Source: Duganella dendranthematis (GTDB lineage Bacteria; Pseudomonadota; Gammaproteobacteria; Burkholderiales; Burkholderiaceae_D). From it: a stretch of DNA of 64,000 nucleotides. Made by a program: the position numbers and the translations under genes. The notes beneath the pieces are model-generated. The model did not search any database. It had not been told where the DNA came from and worked only from the letters and a program-made list of their open reading frames with translations. The stretch lies in assembly GCF_012849375.1 (NCBI RefSeq), contig NZ_CP051684.1, positions 5,084,001-5,148,000 on the forward strand. The letters run 5' to 3'. Shown here piece by piece: positions 1 through 9,424 of the stretch. Positions within the stretch are counted from its first letter, which is position 1. Every line of letters begins with the position of its first letter.

Positions 1-81
1 GCCTAAAGTCATTACATCTGGATATTAACATTATCTCGAAGGAAATAGTTGCAGATGTTTTACAAACACCACGGAGAGGCC

Positions 82-705
82 ATGACTGTTTTAACCGGCG
101 TGAAAGCACCGTTCGAACTGACGCAGTACGCGATAGCAATCAAGCAACAAGGGATTGACTTTGCCATCCGCCATTACACCCATCAGGCGGGCAAGAGTTT
201 ATCGTTAGCCGAGGCGCGCGCGCTGACCGACGCCGGCATCCAGATCGGGGCGGTGTGGGAAACGCCGGATGCCCACCTCAGTTATTTCAGTCGGGCGCAA
301 GGTTGCGCTGACGGCGCTGCCGCCTTTTTGATGGCGCAGTCGGTGATTACCCAGCCGTCCGGATCGGCGGTGTACTTCGCGGTCAACTTTGATGCTGACA
401 CGGCCGAAATCGCCGGCCCGGTCACCCGCTATTTTGAGGGCGTCAACCAAGCGTTCCAAGCGGCCTCGGCGGCCGAGCGTCAATATCAGGTCGGCGTATA
501 TGGTTCCGCCGCCTGCTGTGCCGCTATGGTGGCGGGCGGGCTGGCGACGCTGAGCTGGCTTGCGGATGAGACGGTTGACTACGCTGGCTACAGCCTGAAG
601 CAGTTGGACGGCGCGACGCTGCCGGTGGACGACGGCCAGCGTATCAGCGTGGGCATGGCGTCCAAGCACGCAGAGCGTCCGGCCGGCCTGTTCCGGGTGT
701 TATGA
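82..705 (+). CDS. DUF1906 glycoside-hydrolase-like domain protein
   Basis: About 207 residues. The whole length resembles the DUF1906 (Rv2525c-like) TIM-barrel family, which is related to glycoside hydrolases and lysozyme-like enzymes. Visible marks are the early DFAIRHY strand, a VYFAVNFDAD strand with acidic residues where this fold keeps its active site, a VGVYGS strand and a closing DYAGYSLKQLD segment. No signal peptide is evident. I start at the ATG at 82 because GGAGAG lies 3-8 bases before it; in-frame TTG (49) and ATG (55) lack such a site. The stop overlaps the start of the next reading frame by 4 bases (ATGA), so the two are probably co-translated. The substrate cannot be read from sequence. 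Family call is fairly safe, activity is inferred. Confidence 0.72.
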   Translation: MTVLTGVKAPFELTQYAIAIKQQGIDFAIRHYTHQAGKSLSLAEARALTDAGIQIGAVWETPDAHLSYFSRAQGCADGAAAFLMAQSVITQPSGSAVYFAVNFDADTAEIAGPVTRYFEGVNQAFQAASAAERQYQVGVYGSAACCAAMVAGGLATLSWLADETVDYAGYSLKQLDGATLPVDDGQRISVGMASKHAERPAGLFRVL

Positions 706-994
706 TCATGAATATTTGCTTCACGGAAACCCCTTCGCGCAAGACCGTCAAACCATCCAAGACCGTATTTCTTAACAACACCGGGCAGGACGTGACGCTG
801 AAATTCGTCACCGCGCCGGATCTGGTGCTGGGGCGTACACCATCAGCAATGGCGTCAGCGCCGCCATCGACCACATCCGCCTGGGTGTGACCGACTTTTA
901 TTCCTGCCACAGCCAGAATGTGGCGATCCCGGCCAACTGCACGGCGGTGCTGACTTTATCGAACAGCGTACTGACCATGACTGTGTCCGGCTAG
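702..994 (+). pseudogene. Small hypothetical protein interrupted by a single-base frameshift
   Basis: Translation from the ATG at 702 (overlapping the previous stop) gives about 44 sensible residues (FLNNTGQDVTLKFV, then APDLVLG) and then turns into low-complexity Ala/Ser/Pro before stopping at 890. If one G is added to the GGG at 831-833, the frame continues as AYTISNGVSAAIDHI and on to the TAG at 992-994. That would be a protein of about 97 residues with two Cys and beta-rich composition. This is either a true one-base deletion or a sequencing error in a G run. The restored stop shares the tetramer CTAG with the stop of the opposing gene. No family is recognised; tight coupling to the DUF1906 gene suggests a partner of that protein. 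Confidence 0.6.
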
Positions 995-1458
995 TGCATG
1001 TCGATCACGTCGAATGGCGACTGCGTCGAGCTGAGGAAGGCCATGACGGCGCGCGCGCGGGCGGCCATGTCTTCGTGGCGGGTGGCGATGATGGCGTCAC
1101 GCAGACCCGGGATGACCTCGGTGATAAGCGAGTTTTCGTCATAGGTAGTGACCAGCAGCGCCGCCAGTTCGCCGGCGCGGCCGCGGTTGTTGCGCATGCG
1201 TTCTTCCAGCACCGCCAACAGTGCGCGCTGCATGCGCGGCGTCGGATTGGTGATGTAGCCGAACACCAGCGGCGTGTTGCTGATCGCTTCGCACAGGCGG
1301 TTTTCGATCTGGTCCGGCTTGACGTCGGAGGCGATGTCGAAATAGGCGCCATTCCAGCGTGTGCGTTCGTACGGGTGGCCAGGCGGGAAGGAGTCGGCTG
1401 TCTCGAAGCCGAGCAGGTGGCTCAGGCGGCGCAGCCATGTCATCAGGATGGGGATCAT
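991..1458 (-). CDS. Hypothetical protein, about 155 residues
   Basis: An ORF with normal GC-rich codon usage beginning MIPILMTWLRRLSHLL. The first 17 residues are a hydrophobic/basic amphipathic helix rather than a clear signal peptide. The rest is mixed alpha/beta, with many Arg and Glu in the helical second half (MQRALLAVLEERMRN, RDAIIATRHEDMAARARAV). I recognise no domain family. It faces the DUF1906 pair and its stop codon overlaps the opposing restored stop in CTAG. No terminator separates them. Function unknown. Confidence 0.6.
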   Translation of the reverse strand: MIPILMTWLRRLSHLLGFETADSFPPGHPYERTRWNGAYFDIASDVKPDQIENRLCEAISNTPLVFGYITNPTPRMQRALLAVLEERMRNNRGRAGELAALLVTTYDENSLITEVIPGLRDAIIATRHEDMAARARAVMAFLSSTQSPFDVIDMH

Positions 1459-1599
1459 GGCGGCATTTTAGCAGGGTGAGAAAAGGTCTACTCAACAGTG
1501 TTATCCTGTTAGCCATTTGATGATAACCAGCCACTGCAGGGAAACCGTTAACGAAGAGTTCTCGGTAAAGGAGCTGGCGCGGGAATAAAGGAAATATTT

Positions 1600-1839
1600 A
1601 TGGAAAAAGAGGTTGCGCGAGAAGTGTTGGCCCACCTCAATGTGGCGAGTGAAAAATTCAATACGTCTATCCGTGTCGTGTTGGATAACTGTCCCGAATC
1701 CGAATTTTTAAAATATCGAGAGGAAGTGGCGAAAATCATGGCAGAGCTGTATATCAAACTGATGGTTCCCATTCATAAAGCCCACCCGGATCTCGAGCCA
1801 GAACAGTTAAGGCTAGCTCGAGTGCCTTCGAAAAACTGA
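1600..1839 (+). CDS. Small hypothetical helical protein, 79 residues
   Basis: Starts at ATG 1600 after an AAAGGAAA ribosome-binding site. The product is short, acidic and almost entirely helical (EVAREVLAHLNVASEKF; YREEVAKIMAELYIKLM), with a single Cys and a Pro-rich, basic end. It has no signal peptide or membrane segment. The coding stretch is less GC-rich than its neighbours, as is the next gene, so the pair may be more recently acquired. No family is recognised. Confidence 0.55.
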   Translation: MEKEVAREVLAHLNVASEKFNTSIRVVLDNCPESEFLKYREEVAKIMAELYIKLMVPIHKAHPDLEPEQLRLARVPSKN

Positions 1840-1873
1840 GCGAAATAGATATACGGTGTTGTCAGGAGCAGGT

Positions 1874-2293
1874 ATGGTCCATCGAGCTAAAATTAATCGA
1901 CGCATATTTTTTGCATGCTCTGCGCTTGTAGCATCATTAAGCCATGCTCAGGGATCGAAGATAAGCGACACCTACCTCGATACCAGCTACCAATTTATGG
2001 CATCTGACGGTGCATCTCTTGTTCGTTCGGCCCAGAAGAAAATGCCGGGCATATTGCATACACAGCTTGACGAAGAGGTCTCGACGGATAGAAGAGTAGT
2101 GATGATAAATTCAGCAGCGCCCAATACAGCGCTTTCGGTTGCGCTTGCCAGAGCTTGGAAAAGAGACTTCATTGAAGAAGGGGTGGAGGAAACCAGAAAA
2201 ATGCTATTGGATTGCCAGCGAGAGACCTCTGTACTATTAACCATTCCGTTTATGCGAAGCGATGGACAACAGGCTCACTGTTTTAGATTTTAA
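1874..2293 (+). CDS. Hypothetical exported protein
   Basis: About 139 residues from the ATG at 1874, which has AGGAG 5 bases upstream; the in-frame GTG at 1856 has no such site. The N-terminus is a good Sec signal peptide: basic HRAKINRR, hydrophobic IFFACSALVASL, and a likely cleavage after SHA. The mature part is polar, with two Cys that could form a disulfide (LLDCQRE and QAHCFRF). Composition is noticeably more AT-rich than the surrounding genes. No family is recognised. It sits 35 bases after the small helical protein and may share its transcript. Confidence 0.5.
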   Translation: MVHRAKINRRIFFACSALVASLSHAQGSKISDTYLDTSYQFMASDGASLVRSAQKKMPGILHTQLDEEVSTDRRVVMINSAAPNTALSVALARAWKRDFIEEGVEETRKMLLDCQRETSVLLTIPFMRSDGQQAHCFRF

Positions 2294-2419
2294 GAATATT
2301 CAAACAGTGCTGTCATCGATGCTTGGAATCTGGCCAGAAGCGGCCTTGCGCATACGCTTAAGATAATTGCCATGGGCGAGAGTGAGTCTATATGTCTTTA
2401 TCGCCCTGGCCCGCAACAC

Positions 2420-2444
2420 AAAAAAGGCCGGGGCATGCCCGGCC
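2420..2444 (-). terminator. Intrinsic terminator of the azoR-pirin operon
   Basis: A GC-rich inverted repeat at 2426-2444 (GGCCGGG, loop, CCCGGCC) is preceded on the plus strand by AAAAAA at 2420-2425. Read on the minus strand this is a strong stem followed by a U-run, placed about 65 bases after the pirin stop codon. Confidence 0.8.
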
Positions 2445-2510
2445 AAACTAGGGAGATCGAATTCGGCAGTCTCAGGCGCGGGTCGACGCGCCTGGTGACC
2501 GTAGTAACTG

Positions 2511-3380
2511 TTATACCTGGGCTTCTTCGCCCAGTTTGCCGGCGCGGAAGTCGTCCACGGCGGCGTGCAGCTCGGCTTGCGTGTTCATCACGAACGGGCC
2601 GTATTGTGCGATCGGCTCGTTCAGCGGCTGGCCGGCGATCAGGATGAAGCGACTGGCTTCGCCGGCGGTGATGGTCACGCCATCGCTGCCGGCGGTATTG
2701 GCCAGGATCGCCATGCGGCCGCTCGCCACCGCTTTGCCGTCGATCGTCACCGAACCACGGTAGGTGAAGACGAAGGCGTTATGGCCTTCCGGCAGCTGCT
2801 GGTTGAACGTGGCGCCGGCCGGCAGGTCAACGTCAATGTACAGCGGCTCGGTGACTTCGCGTTGCACTGCGCCGTCCACGCCGTGGCTGCGGCCGGCAAT
2901 CACCTTGACCTTGGCGCCTGCGGCCGTTTCAAACACGGGCACGTCGGCGCCGTTGAAGTCGCGATACCACGGTGCGCGCATCTTGTCCTTGGCAGGCAGG
3001 TTCAGCCACAGCTGGAAACCTTCCATCACGCCGTCTTCCTGCTCCGGCATTTCCGAGTGGATCACACCGCGGCCGGCGGTCATCCACTGCACGCCGCCGT
3101 TGGTCAGCAGACCTTCGTTGCCGGCGCTGTCCTTGTGGCGCATGCGGCCTTCGATCATGTAGGTGACGGTTTCAAAGCCGCGGTGCGGATGGCTGGGGAA
3201 ACCGGCGATGTAATCGTTGGCCTTGTCGCTGCCAAAGTTGTCCAGCATCAGGAATGGGTCGAGGCGGCGTTGCAGGGTCTGGGTCAACACGCGATTGATC
3301 TTGACGCCGGCGCCGTCCATCACGGCCTGGCCGGTGATAATGCGTTCTACGCTGCGAGGGGTGTTCACTTGATCGGTCAT
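2511..3380 (-). CDS. Pirin family protein (bicupin)
   Basis: About 289 residues, full length for pirin. The N-terminal cupin carries the metal-site signature: FPSHPHRGFETVTY supplies two His, then WMTAGRGVIHSEM adds a His and acidic ligand, followed by the family-typical GFQLWLNLP. The C-terminal cupin (from about residue 175) keeps the fold and the pirin ending QYGPFVMNT. Bacterial pirins bind Fe or similar metals; some show quercetin dioxygenase activity, others modulate partner enzymes. I use the ATG at 3380 because GGAG lies just upstream. It follows azoR by 43 bases in the same direction, an arrangement seen in quinone and electrophile stress operons under a LysR regulator. Confidence 0.9.
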   Translation of the reverse strand: MTDQVNTPRSVERIITGQAVMDGAGVKINRVLTQTLQRRLDPFLMLDNFGSDKANDYIAGFPSHPHRGFETVTYMIEGRMRHKDSAGNEGLLTNGGVQWMTAGRGVIHSEMPEQEDGVMEGFQLWLNLPAKDKMRAPWYRDFNGADVPVFETAAGAKVKVIAGRSHGVDGAVQREVTEPLYIDVDLPAGATFNQQLPEGHNAFVFTYRGSVTIDGKAVASGRMAILANTAGSDGVTITAGEASRFILIAGQPLNEPIAQYGPFVMNTQAELHAAVDDFRAGKLGEEAQV

Positions 3381-3423
3381 GTCATTCTCCAAAAAGTTGT
3401 TGTGCTAACGCCGCCTGTTACTG

Positions 3424-4023
3424 TTACGCCAGGATGGCGTTGATTTCTGCTTCGGCTTGCGCTTGTGCCTTGGCCACCGCTTCCGGACCCATGCCCAGAC
3501 CTTCGGCGAATACGTACTGCACATCGCTCAGGCCGACGAAATTCAGGAAAATCTTCAGGTGCGCCAGCTGGGTGTCGCTTGGACCATCGCGGTGAATGCC
3601 GCCACGCGACAGGGCCACGTAGACTTTCTTGCCGGTCAGCAGACCGACCGGGCCGGTTGGGCCGTACTTGAAGGTCACGCCGGCGCGGGCAATCGCGTCG
3701 AACCAGGTTTTCAGTTGCGCGGTTACGCCGAAGTTATAAGTCGGTGCGCCGATCACGATCACATCCGCTGCTTGCACTTGGGCGATCATGGCGTCGTCCA
3801 GCGCCACGCGGGCTGCTTGCTCGGCGCTGCGCTGGTCAGCCGGGGTGAACAGGGCTTGCAGGGCGGCTTCGTCCAGCACTGGATGTGGCTGGGCAGCCAG
3901 ATCGCGGCGGGTGACGGCGACGCCTGGGTTGGCGGCGCTGAGTTTGGCGACCAGTGCATCAGCCAGACGGGTGGATTCGGAACCGGTGCTGCGGGCGCTG
4001 GAGTTGATTTGCAGGATGTTCAT
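3424..4023 (-). CDS. azoR: FMN-dependent NADH-azoreductase
   Basis: A 199-residue flavodoxin-fold protein, the usual AzoR length. The N-terminal [16 protein letters not shown] loop binds FMN phosphate; [19 protein letters not shown] is the hallmark AzoR/NQO motif around residues 95-113; the SRGG loop near 143 is also conserved. The enzyme reduces quinones and azo compounds with NADH by a two-electron mechanism in the cytoplasm. It is the first gene of the operon with pirin. AGGAG lies about 8 bases before the ATG. The gene is divergent from a LysR regulator, which likely controls it in response to quinone or electrophile stress (inferred from arrangement). Confidence 0.93.
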   Translation of the reverse strand: MNILQINSSARSTGSESTRLADALVAKLSAANPGVAVTRRDLAAQPHPVLDEAALQALFTPADQRSAEQAARVALDDAMIAQVQAADVIVIGAPTYNFGVTAQLKTWFDAIARAGVTFKYGPTGPVGLLTGKKVYVALSRGGIHRDGPSDTQLAHLKIFLNFVGLSDVQYVFAEGLGMGPEAVAKAQAQAEAEINAILA

Positions 4024-4140
4024 GGTAGTGCTCCTTGATGTTTGGTTGAGTGCTGCGTCGATGGAGTAACTTTAACCGTTTCAAATTCCATCCGGAAGCC
4101 GTTAAAATGGATAACATTAATCCACTGATGGAACAATCCT
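4024..4140. promoter_or_regulatory. Divergent azoR / LysR promoter region
   Basis: A 117-base region between two divergent starts, much more AT-rich than the genes. An imperfect dyad, ATGGA at 4061-4065 and TCCAT at 4087-4091, brackets the likely promoter core. This is the kind of spaced dyad LysR-type proteins bind. The exact operator is inferred, not proven. Confidence 0.45.
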
Positions 4141-5052
4141 ATGGAAATCGACCCTGGCGACCTGATGCTATTTGCCCGTATTGTGGAATGTGGCAGCTTC
4201 AGCCTGGCGGCGGAGCGGGTGCAGTTGCCAAAATCGACGGTATCGCGCCGCATTACGCTGCTGGAAGGCAAATTGGGCGAACGGCTGCTCCAGCGCACCA
4301 CGCGCAAGCTGGTGCTGACGGAATTCGGCGCCAGTCTGCTGGAACACGCGCAAAAAGTGGCCGACGAGACCGAGGCGGCCGGGGCGCTGGCGCAGCACCG
4401 GCAAGTGGCGCCGAGCGGTTTGCTGCGGGTGTCGATGCCGGCCGACTTCGCCAACGTGGCGGTGGGGGCGGTGCTGGCCCAGTTCATGGACCGCTATCCG
4501 GCCATTTCGCTGGAGCTGGACTTGTCGCCGCGCCGCGTCGATCTGGTGGCGGAAGGATTTGATGTGGCCATTCGCATGGGCACGCTGCCTGACGACGCCT
4601 CGCTGGCGGCGCGCCGCATTACCTTTAGCTCGTGGGCGTTGTACGCATCGCCGCGCTACACCAATCTGCGCGGCCTGCCGGAGCATCCCGACGACTTGTA
4701 CAAGCACGATTTGCTGAGCTTGCCACCGCGCGTGAACGGATTGATTCGCTGGAATTTAACGCGCGGCAAAACCGAATGGGCGCGTGACCTGCCGGTGCGG
4801 CTGCTGGCCAATTCGCCGGAACTGCTGGTGCGCATGGCGGCTACCGGCATAGGCATCGGCTCGTCGACCGAGGCGGTGGCGCGGCCATATTTGCAGCGCG
4901 GCGAGCTGGTGCGGGTGTTGCCTGAGTGGTCGTTCCCGCAAGTGACGGGCTGGGCGGTATTCCCGGGACGGCGGTTGATGCCGGCCAAGACCCGGGTCTT
5001 CATTGATATGCTGCAGGCGGCCTTTGACAGCGCCGCGCCGAGCGGAGTGTGA
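4141..5052 (+). CDS. LysR-family transcriptional regulator, divergent to azoR
   Basis: 303 residues, standard LysR length. Residues 1-65 form the winged helix-turn-helix (LFARIVECGSFSLAAERVQLPKSTVSRR); the effector domain follows from about residue 90 (GLLRVSMPADFANVAVG, then a second lobe ending in AVFPGRRLMPAKTRVFIDML). The sequence resembles the DsdC/PtxR/AaeR-like subgroup that controls neighbouring oxidoreductases. It is transcribed away from azoR-pirin and most likely regulates that operon. Its stop codon directly abuts the stop of psd on the other strand. Confidence 0.9.
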   Translation: MEIDPGDLMLFARIVECGSFSLAAERVQLPKSTVSRRITLLEGKLGERLLQRTTRKLVLTEFGASLLEHAQKVADETEAAGALAQHRQVAPSGLLRVSMPADFANVAVGAVLAQFMDRYPAISLELDLSPRRVDLVAEGFDVAIRMGTLPDDASLAARRITFSSWALYASPRYTNLRGLPEHPDDLYKHDLLSLPPRVNGLIRWNLTRGKTEWARDLPVRLLANSPELLVRMAATGIGIGSSTEAVARPYLQRGELVRVLPEWSFPQVTGWAVFPGRRLMPAKTRVFIDMLQAAFDSAAPSGV

Positions 5053-5895
5053 TTACTTCAGCTGCGCCATTTCTTCACCCAGCTGGACCGGGCCGGCTGG
5101 CTGCCACGTCGGATTGAACTTCAGCACGTCTTTCTGGAACAACATCACCACGGTGGAACCCAGCAGGAAGCGGCCCAGCTCATCGCCTTTTTTCAGCATG
5201 ATGTTCTGGTCGTCGTATTTCCATTCCGTCACCTGCGGCAGGCGCGGCGGATTGATCACGCCGTGCCAGACGGTGGCCATGCTGCCGACAATGGTGGCGC
5301 CAACCAGCGTCATCACGAACGGGCCGTGCGCGGTGTCGAACACGCAGACCACGCGCTCGTTGCGGGCGAACAGACCGGGAATGCCGCGCGCGGTGGTCGG
5401 GTTGACCGAGAACAGCTCACCCGGCACATAGATCATGCGGGTCAGCTTGCCGTCGAGCGGCATGTGGATGCGGTGGTAGTCGCGCGGGCTCAGGTACAAG
5501 TTGGCGAAGCTGCCGTGCTGGAACTGCGCGGCTAGCTGGGCGTCGCCGCCGACCAGCGCGGTGGTGCTGAACTTGTGGCCCTTGGCCTGGAAAATCTGGT
5601 CGTCCTCGATATCGCCAAACTGGCTGATGCGGCCATCGACCGGGCAGACATAGGCGGCGTCGGCCAGCGGACGGGCGTCCGGGCGCAGCGCCCGGGTGAA
5701 GAATTCGTTAAAGGTTTTATAGCTGGCGATGTCCGGATTGGCCGCTTCGCTCATATTGACGTTGTATTTGCCGACAAACCAGCGGATCAGACGGGTTGTG
5801 TACGCGCCACCCTTCGCCCCGGCGACGCGGCCGGCGAAATTAGTCAGCGCTCCCTTGGGAAGCAGGTATTGCGGCAAAACGGCTAAACGGGACAC
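5053..5895 (-). CDS. psd: Phosphatidylserine decarboxylase
   Basis: Converts phosphatidylserine to phosphatidylethanolamine at the inner membrane using a pyruvoyl group made by self-cleavage. The cleavage motif LGST is present near the C-terminus (in RFLLGSTVVML), so alpha and beta chains should form. Other family marks are FNEFFTR, PVDGRIS (catalytic Asp) and the H-containing YLSPRDYHRIHMP. I place the start at the GTG at 5895 (MSRLAVLPQYLLPKG), which matches betaproteobacterial relatives and gives 280 residues. The ATG at 5928 and TTG at 5940 are in frame, but the former lies inside a perfect TATAAT (5927-5932), suggesting they are upstream of transcription start. It is convergent with the LysR gene with no spacer. 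Confidence 0.92.
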   Translation of the reverse strand: MSRLAVLPQYLLPKGALTNFAGRVAGAKGGAYTTRLIRWFVGKYNVNMSEAANPDIASYKTFNEFFTRALRPDARPLADAAYVCPVDGRISQFGDIEDDQIFQAKGHKFSTTALVGGDAQLAAQFQHGSFANLYLSPRDYHRIHMPLDGKLTRMIYVPGELFSVNPTTARGIPGLFARNERVVCVFDTAHGPFVMTLVGATIVGSMATVWHGVINPPRLPQVTEWKYDDQNIMLKKGDELGRFLLGSTVVMLFQKDVLKFNPTWQPAGPVQLGEEMAQLK

Positions 5896-5926
5896 GGTGG
5901 CAGATCCATAACAATAACGATCGCGC

Positions 5927-5932
5927 ATTATA
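5927..5932 (-). promoter_or_regulatory. Probable psd promoter -10 box
   Basis: On the minus strand this reads TATAAT, a perfect sigma-70 -10 hexamer, 32-37 bases before the proposed GTG start of psd. No good -35 match is present at the usual spacing. Confidence 0.45.
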
Positions 5933-6085
5933 GCGTCCAACGTGGCGGCTAGACCCGCTGCTTATCTTTTTCAGCATGGCTGTTTATGAAATTTCGCTAA
6001 ACAGGGCGTTCCGTTGCTAAATACTGAACATTTCTTTTGATTCGAGGCATAATTTCGTCACCCCTATATTTGCTTGACTTGCACT

Positions 6086-8286
6086 ATGCCTACCCGCTTG
6101 ACTCCGATCGCCGCTGCTGTTTTCGCCCTCTGTATCGCTTCCGCCCATGCTGACGAGGAGCAACCGAAGCAGGAGGAAATGCAGAAAGTGGAGGTGAAAG
6201 GCTCCGCCGCCAAATATGATGCGCGCCGCGATGATACCGCTAGCAAGACCGTCGTCAACGCCGAGGAAATCCAGAAGTACGGCGACACCTCGGTCAACGA
6301 TGTACTCAAGCGCTTGCCCGGCATTACCATCGGCGGCGCGGCCGGCCGCAGCGGTGGCGAGATCCGCATGCGCGGCCTCGGCGCTGGCTACACGCAAATC
6401 CTGATCAACGGCGAACGCGCGCCAGCCGGCTTTGCCATCGACAGCCTGGCGCGCCGGACGTGATCGAACGCATCGAGGTGCTGCGCGCCGCCAGCGCCGA
6501 GTTCAGCACGCAGTCGATCGCCGGCACCATCAATATTGTGCTGAAGAAGGCGCTCAAGCCGGCGCAGCACGAAGTCAAGTTCACCGAGGCCAAGAGCAGT
6601 CACTCCAGCTCGCCCGCGATCAGCCTGCAAATGTCGGACAAGAAGGATTCTACTTCGTACTCCTTTGGCGGCAATGCCTGGCGCTTCATGTACGACCGGA
6701 CCACGCCGACGCTGGAAACCGGCAACGACGCCAACGGCGTGCCGAACGTGTCGCGCGCCTCCACCTGGCAGGACGCCGGCCACGGTGACGGCTTCAATCT
6801 GTCGCCGCGCATCAACTGGAACCTGGATGGCGGCGATACGCTGACTTCGCAATCGTTCCTGAACTGGGGCCGCTTCGCCAGCACCAGCCACAGCCGCACC
6901 GAAACGGCCTTCGGCACCGGCCCCGATTACGACCGCATCGACAGCAGCTTCAGCACTCACAATGCCTTCGGTCGCACCGACCTGAACTGGGTGCACAAGC
7001 TGGCGGAGGGCGCCAAGCTGGACCTGAAAGCCGCCGTCAGCGACACCCGCAACACCTCCGATTCGCTGCAAATCGGCGGCAACGGGGGCGGCCCGGTGAC
7101 GCTGGTCCGCAATGTCCATTCGGACAGTTCGGAGCAGGGCTTCAGCACGCAGGGCAAATATTCGACGCCGTTCACGTTCAGCAAACCGGCCGAAGGCGAG
7201 CCGGATGCGGTCGAGCACGCGCTGTCGCTGGGCTGGGACGCCGGCGTCACCCAGCGCGACGACACCCGCATCCAGCGCGATGCCGATTTGCCGTGCGCCA
7301 CGCCGATCAACAGCGACGAAGGCTTTACCGCCAAGGTCACGCGGCTGGCGCTGTTCGGCCAGGATGAATGGAATATCACGCCGCTGTGGTCGATCTACAC
7401 CGGCGTCCGCTGGGAAGGCCTGGACACCCGCGCCGACGGCGGCAGCATCGACCCGGTGCAGAATCGCTCCAGCGTGCTGAGCCCGCTAATGCAGACGCTG
7501 ATCAAGCTGCCGAACAAGAAGGACCAGCTGCGCCTGGCGCTGACCCGCACCTACAAGGCGCCCAGCACCGCCGCGCTGATCCCGCGCAAGTTCACCTCCA
7601 CCAACAACAGCCCGACCGAGCCGGACCGCCGCGGCAATCCCGACCTCAAGCCGGAACTAGCCACGGGCCTGGACGCCTCGTTTGAACATTACTGGGGCGA
7701 AGGTGGCTTGCTGAGCGCCAGCGCCTCGGTGCGCCGCATCGAGAACTACACCCACCAGGGTTTGTTCTACCAGGACCAGCGCTGGGTGTCGAACGCCATC
7801 AACGACGGCCGCGCCGAGACCCGTGGTATCGAACTGGAAGCCAAGTTCCCGGTCAGCGCGCTGATGGATCACGCGCCCAAGCTGGACTTGCGCGCCAGCG
7901 TCAGCCGCAACTGGTCGCGGGTAGACGTGGTGCCGGGGCCGGACAACCGTCTCGACCAGCAAGTGCCACTCAGCGCCACGCTGGGTGTCGATTACAAGAC
8001 GCCGGATGGCCAGCTCAGCACCGGCAGCAGTTTTAGCTTCCGCAACGGCGGCCTGGCGCGCCTCAGCGGCACGCAGGGCGGCTACACTTCGGTGCGGCGC
8101 GACCTCGACGTCTATGCGCTGTGGAAGCTGGACACGCAAAATAATCTGCGCGTCGCCGTCTCCAATCTGTTGGCGCAGGATTACACCACCGAAAGCCTGT
8201 ACAACGACAGCAACGGCAGCCTCAATCGAACCACCGTGGCGAACGGAGAAACGACGCTGCGCGTGACCGTGGAGACGCGCTTCTGA
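6086..8286 (+). pseudogene. TonB-dependent outer membrane receptor, frameshifted near residue 124
   Basis: From ATG 6086 the product has a signal peptide ending at SAHA, a short QKVEVKG segment and a plug domain (DVLKRLPGITIGG, GEIRMRGLGAGYTQILINGERAP). The frame breaks at about 6450-6456: the expected SLAPDVIERIEVLR is split because GCGCGCC carries two extra bases, giving a stop at 6461-6463. The other frame continues from 6460 as IERIEVLRAASAEFSTQSIAGTI through the complete beta-barrel to a C-terminal aromatic residue (VETRF) at 8286. Without the shift the receptor would be about 733 residues, normal for TonB-dependent siderophore or metabolite transporters. It is either a recent pseudogene, a phase-variation-like slip in a GC repeat, or an assembly error. 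A LysR gene follows in the same direction. Confidence 0.85.
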
Positions 8287-8331
8287 GGTGATATGATTCC
8301 ACGGTGAATTCATTCGCCGTGGAATGCCCTC

Positions 8332-9246
8332 GTGAAGATACCCAAGAGTACGCTTGAGCAGTGGCAGGTCCTGCAAGCCATCGTGGAGTGCGGCGGCTAC
8401 GCGCAGGCGGCCGAGGCGCTGCACCGCAGCCAGTCCTCGGTCAGCTATATGGTGGCCAAGCTGCAAGAGCAGCTGGGCGTCGAATTGCTGGAAATCGACG
8501 GCCGCCGCGCCCGCCTGACCCGCAACGGCGAAGCACTCCTCAACAAAGCCCGCGAACTGCTGGGCGACGCTTTTCAATTGGAACAACTCGCCGGTAGTCT
8601 GGCCGATGGCTGGGAACCGCAAGTCAGTATCGCGGTGGATAGCCTGTTTCCGGTCGAACTGCTGGTCAAGGTGCTGCGCGAGTTCGAGCCTTGGGCGCGG
8701 CACACGGTCGTCAATCTGGAAGAAACGGTGCTGTCCGGCTCGGAAGACGCGTTGCTGGAGAAACGCGTCGACCTGGCGATCGTCAGTCGCATTCCGTCCG
8801 GCTTCCTCGGCGATGCGCTGATGGATATTGAGTTTGTCGCGGTCGCCCATCCCTGTCATCCTCTCCATGCGCTGGGGCGAGAACTGGAACTCGATGATTT
8901 AAGTCGCAACCTGCAAATCGTGGTGCGCGATTCCGGCACATTGAATCCGCGCGATCATGGCTGGCTAAATGCCAATCAGCGCTGGAGTGTTACCAGTCCG
9001 CACACGCGGATGGAAATGATTTGTAATGGCATCGGCTTTGGCTGGCTGGCCGAGCATAAGATCAAACAACAACTGGAGCAGGGCTTGCTCAAGCCTTTGC
9101 CATTACGCGTCGGCCAGCGGCGTAAATTGTCCTTATCGCTGGTAGTGGCCAATCCGGAATTAGCCGGTCCCGGCACCTGCCGGCTGGCCAATTTAATCCG
9201 GAAAGTGGTGGCGGATGGGATACAGTTGCGGCCACTGTGTGAATGA
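8332..9246 (+). CDS. LysR-family transcriptional regulator
   Basis: 304 residues. The helix-turn-helix is at residues 8-65 (LQAIVECGGYAQAAEALHRSQSSVSYMVAKLQEQLGV), then a two-lobe effector domain (EPQVSIAVDSLFP; DLAIVSRIPSGFLGD; TRMEMICNGIGFGWLAEH). The start is a GTG at 8332 with a weak GGAAT upstream. It begins 45 bases after the TonB receptor gene in the same direction and could be read with it. Its target is unknown; the adjacent receptor is the obvious candidate. Confidence 0.88.
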   Translation: MKIPKSTLEQWQVLQAIVECGGYAQAAEALHRSQSSVSYMVAKLQEQLGVELLEIDGRRARLTRNGEALLNKARELLGDAFQLEQLAGSLADGWEPQVSIAVDSLFPVELLVKVLREFEPWARHTVVNLEETVLSGSEDALLEKRVDLAIVSRIPSGFLGDALMDIEFVAVAHPCHPLHALGRELELDDLSRNLQIVVRDSGTLNPRDHGWLNANQRWSVTSPHTRMEMICNGIGFGWLAEHKIKQQLEQGLLKPLPLRVGQRRKLSLSLVVANPELAGPGTCRLANLIRKVVADGIQLRPLCE

Positions 9247-9424
9247 CGCGACATTTATATTCCCCAAACAGTGGTGGAAAATATCCTTTTTTATCGCTAT
9301 ATTGGTATTTGTTAGGATATATCTGGAGTATCTCAGCAAAGTTATGGTAAATTGCGCCTATCAAATCTCACACATTGTCACTTGTGGTTTTTAAAACTGC
9401 CCCATCGATCAACAAGGAAATAAG

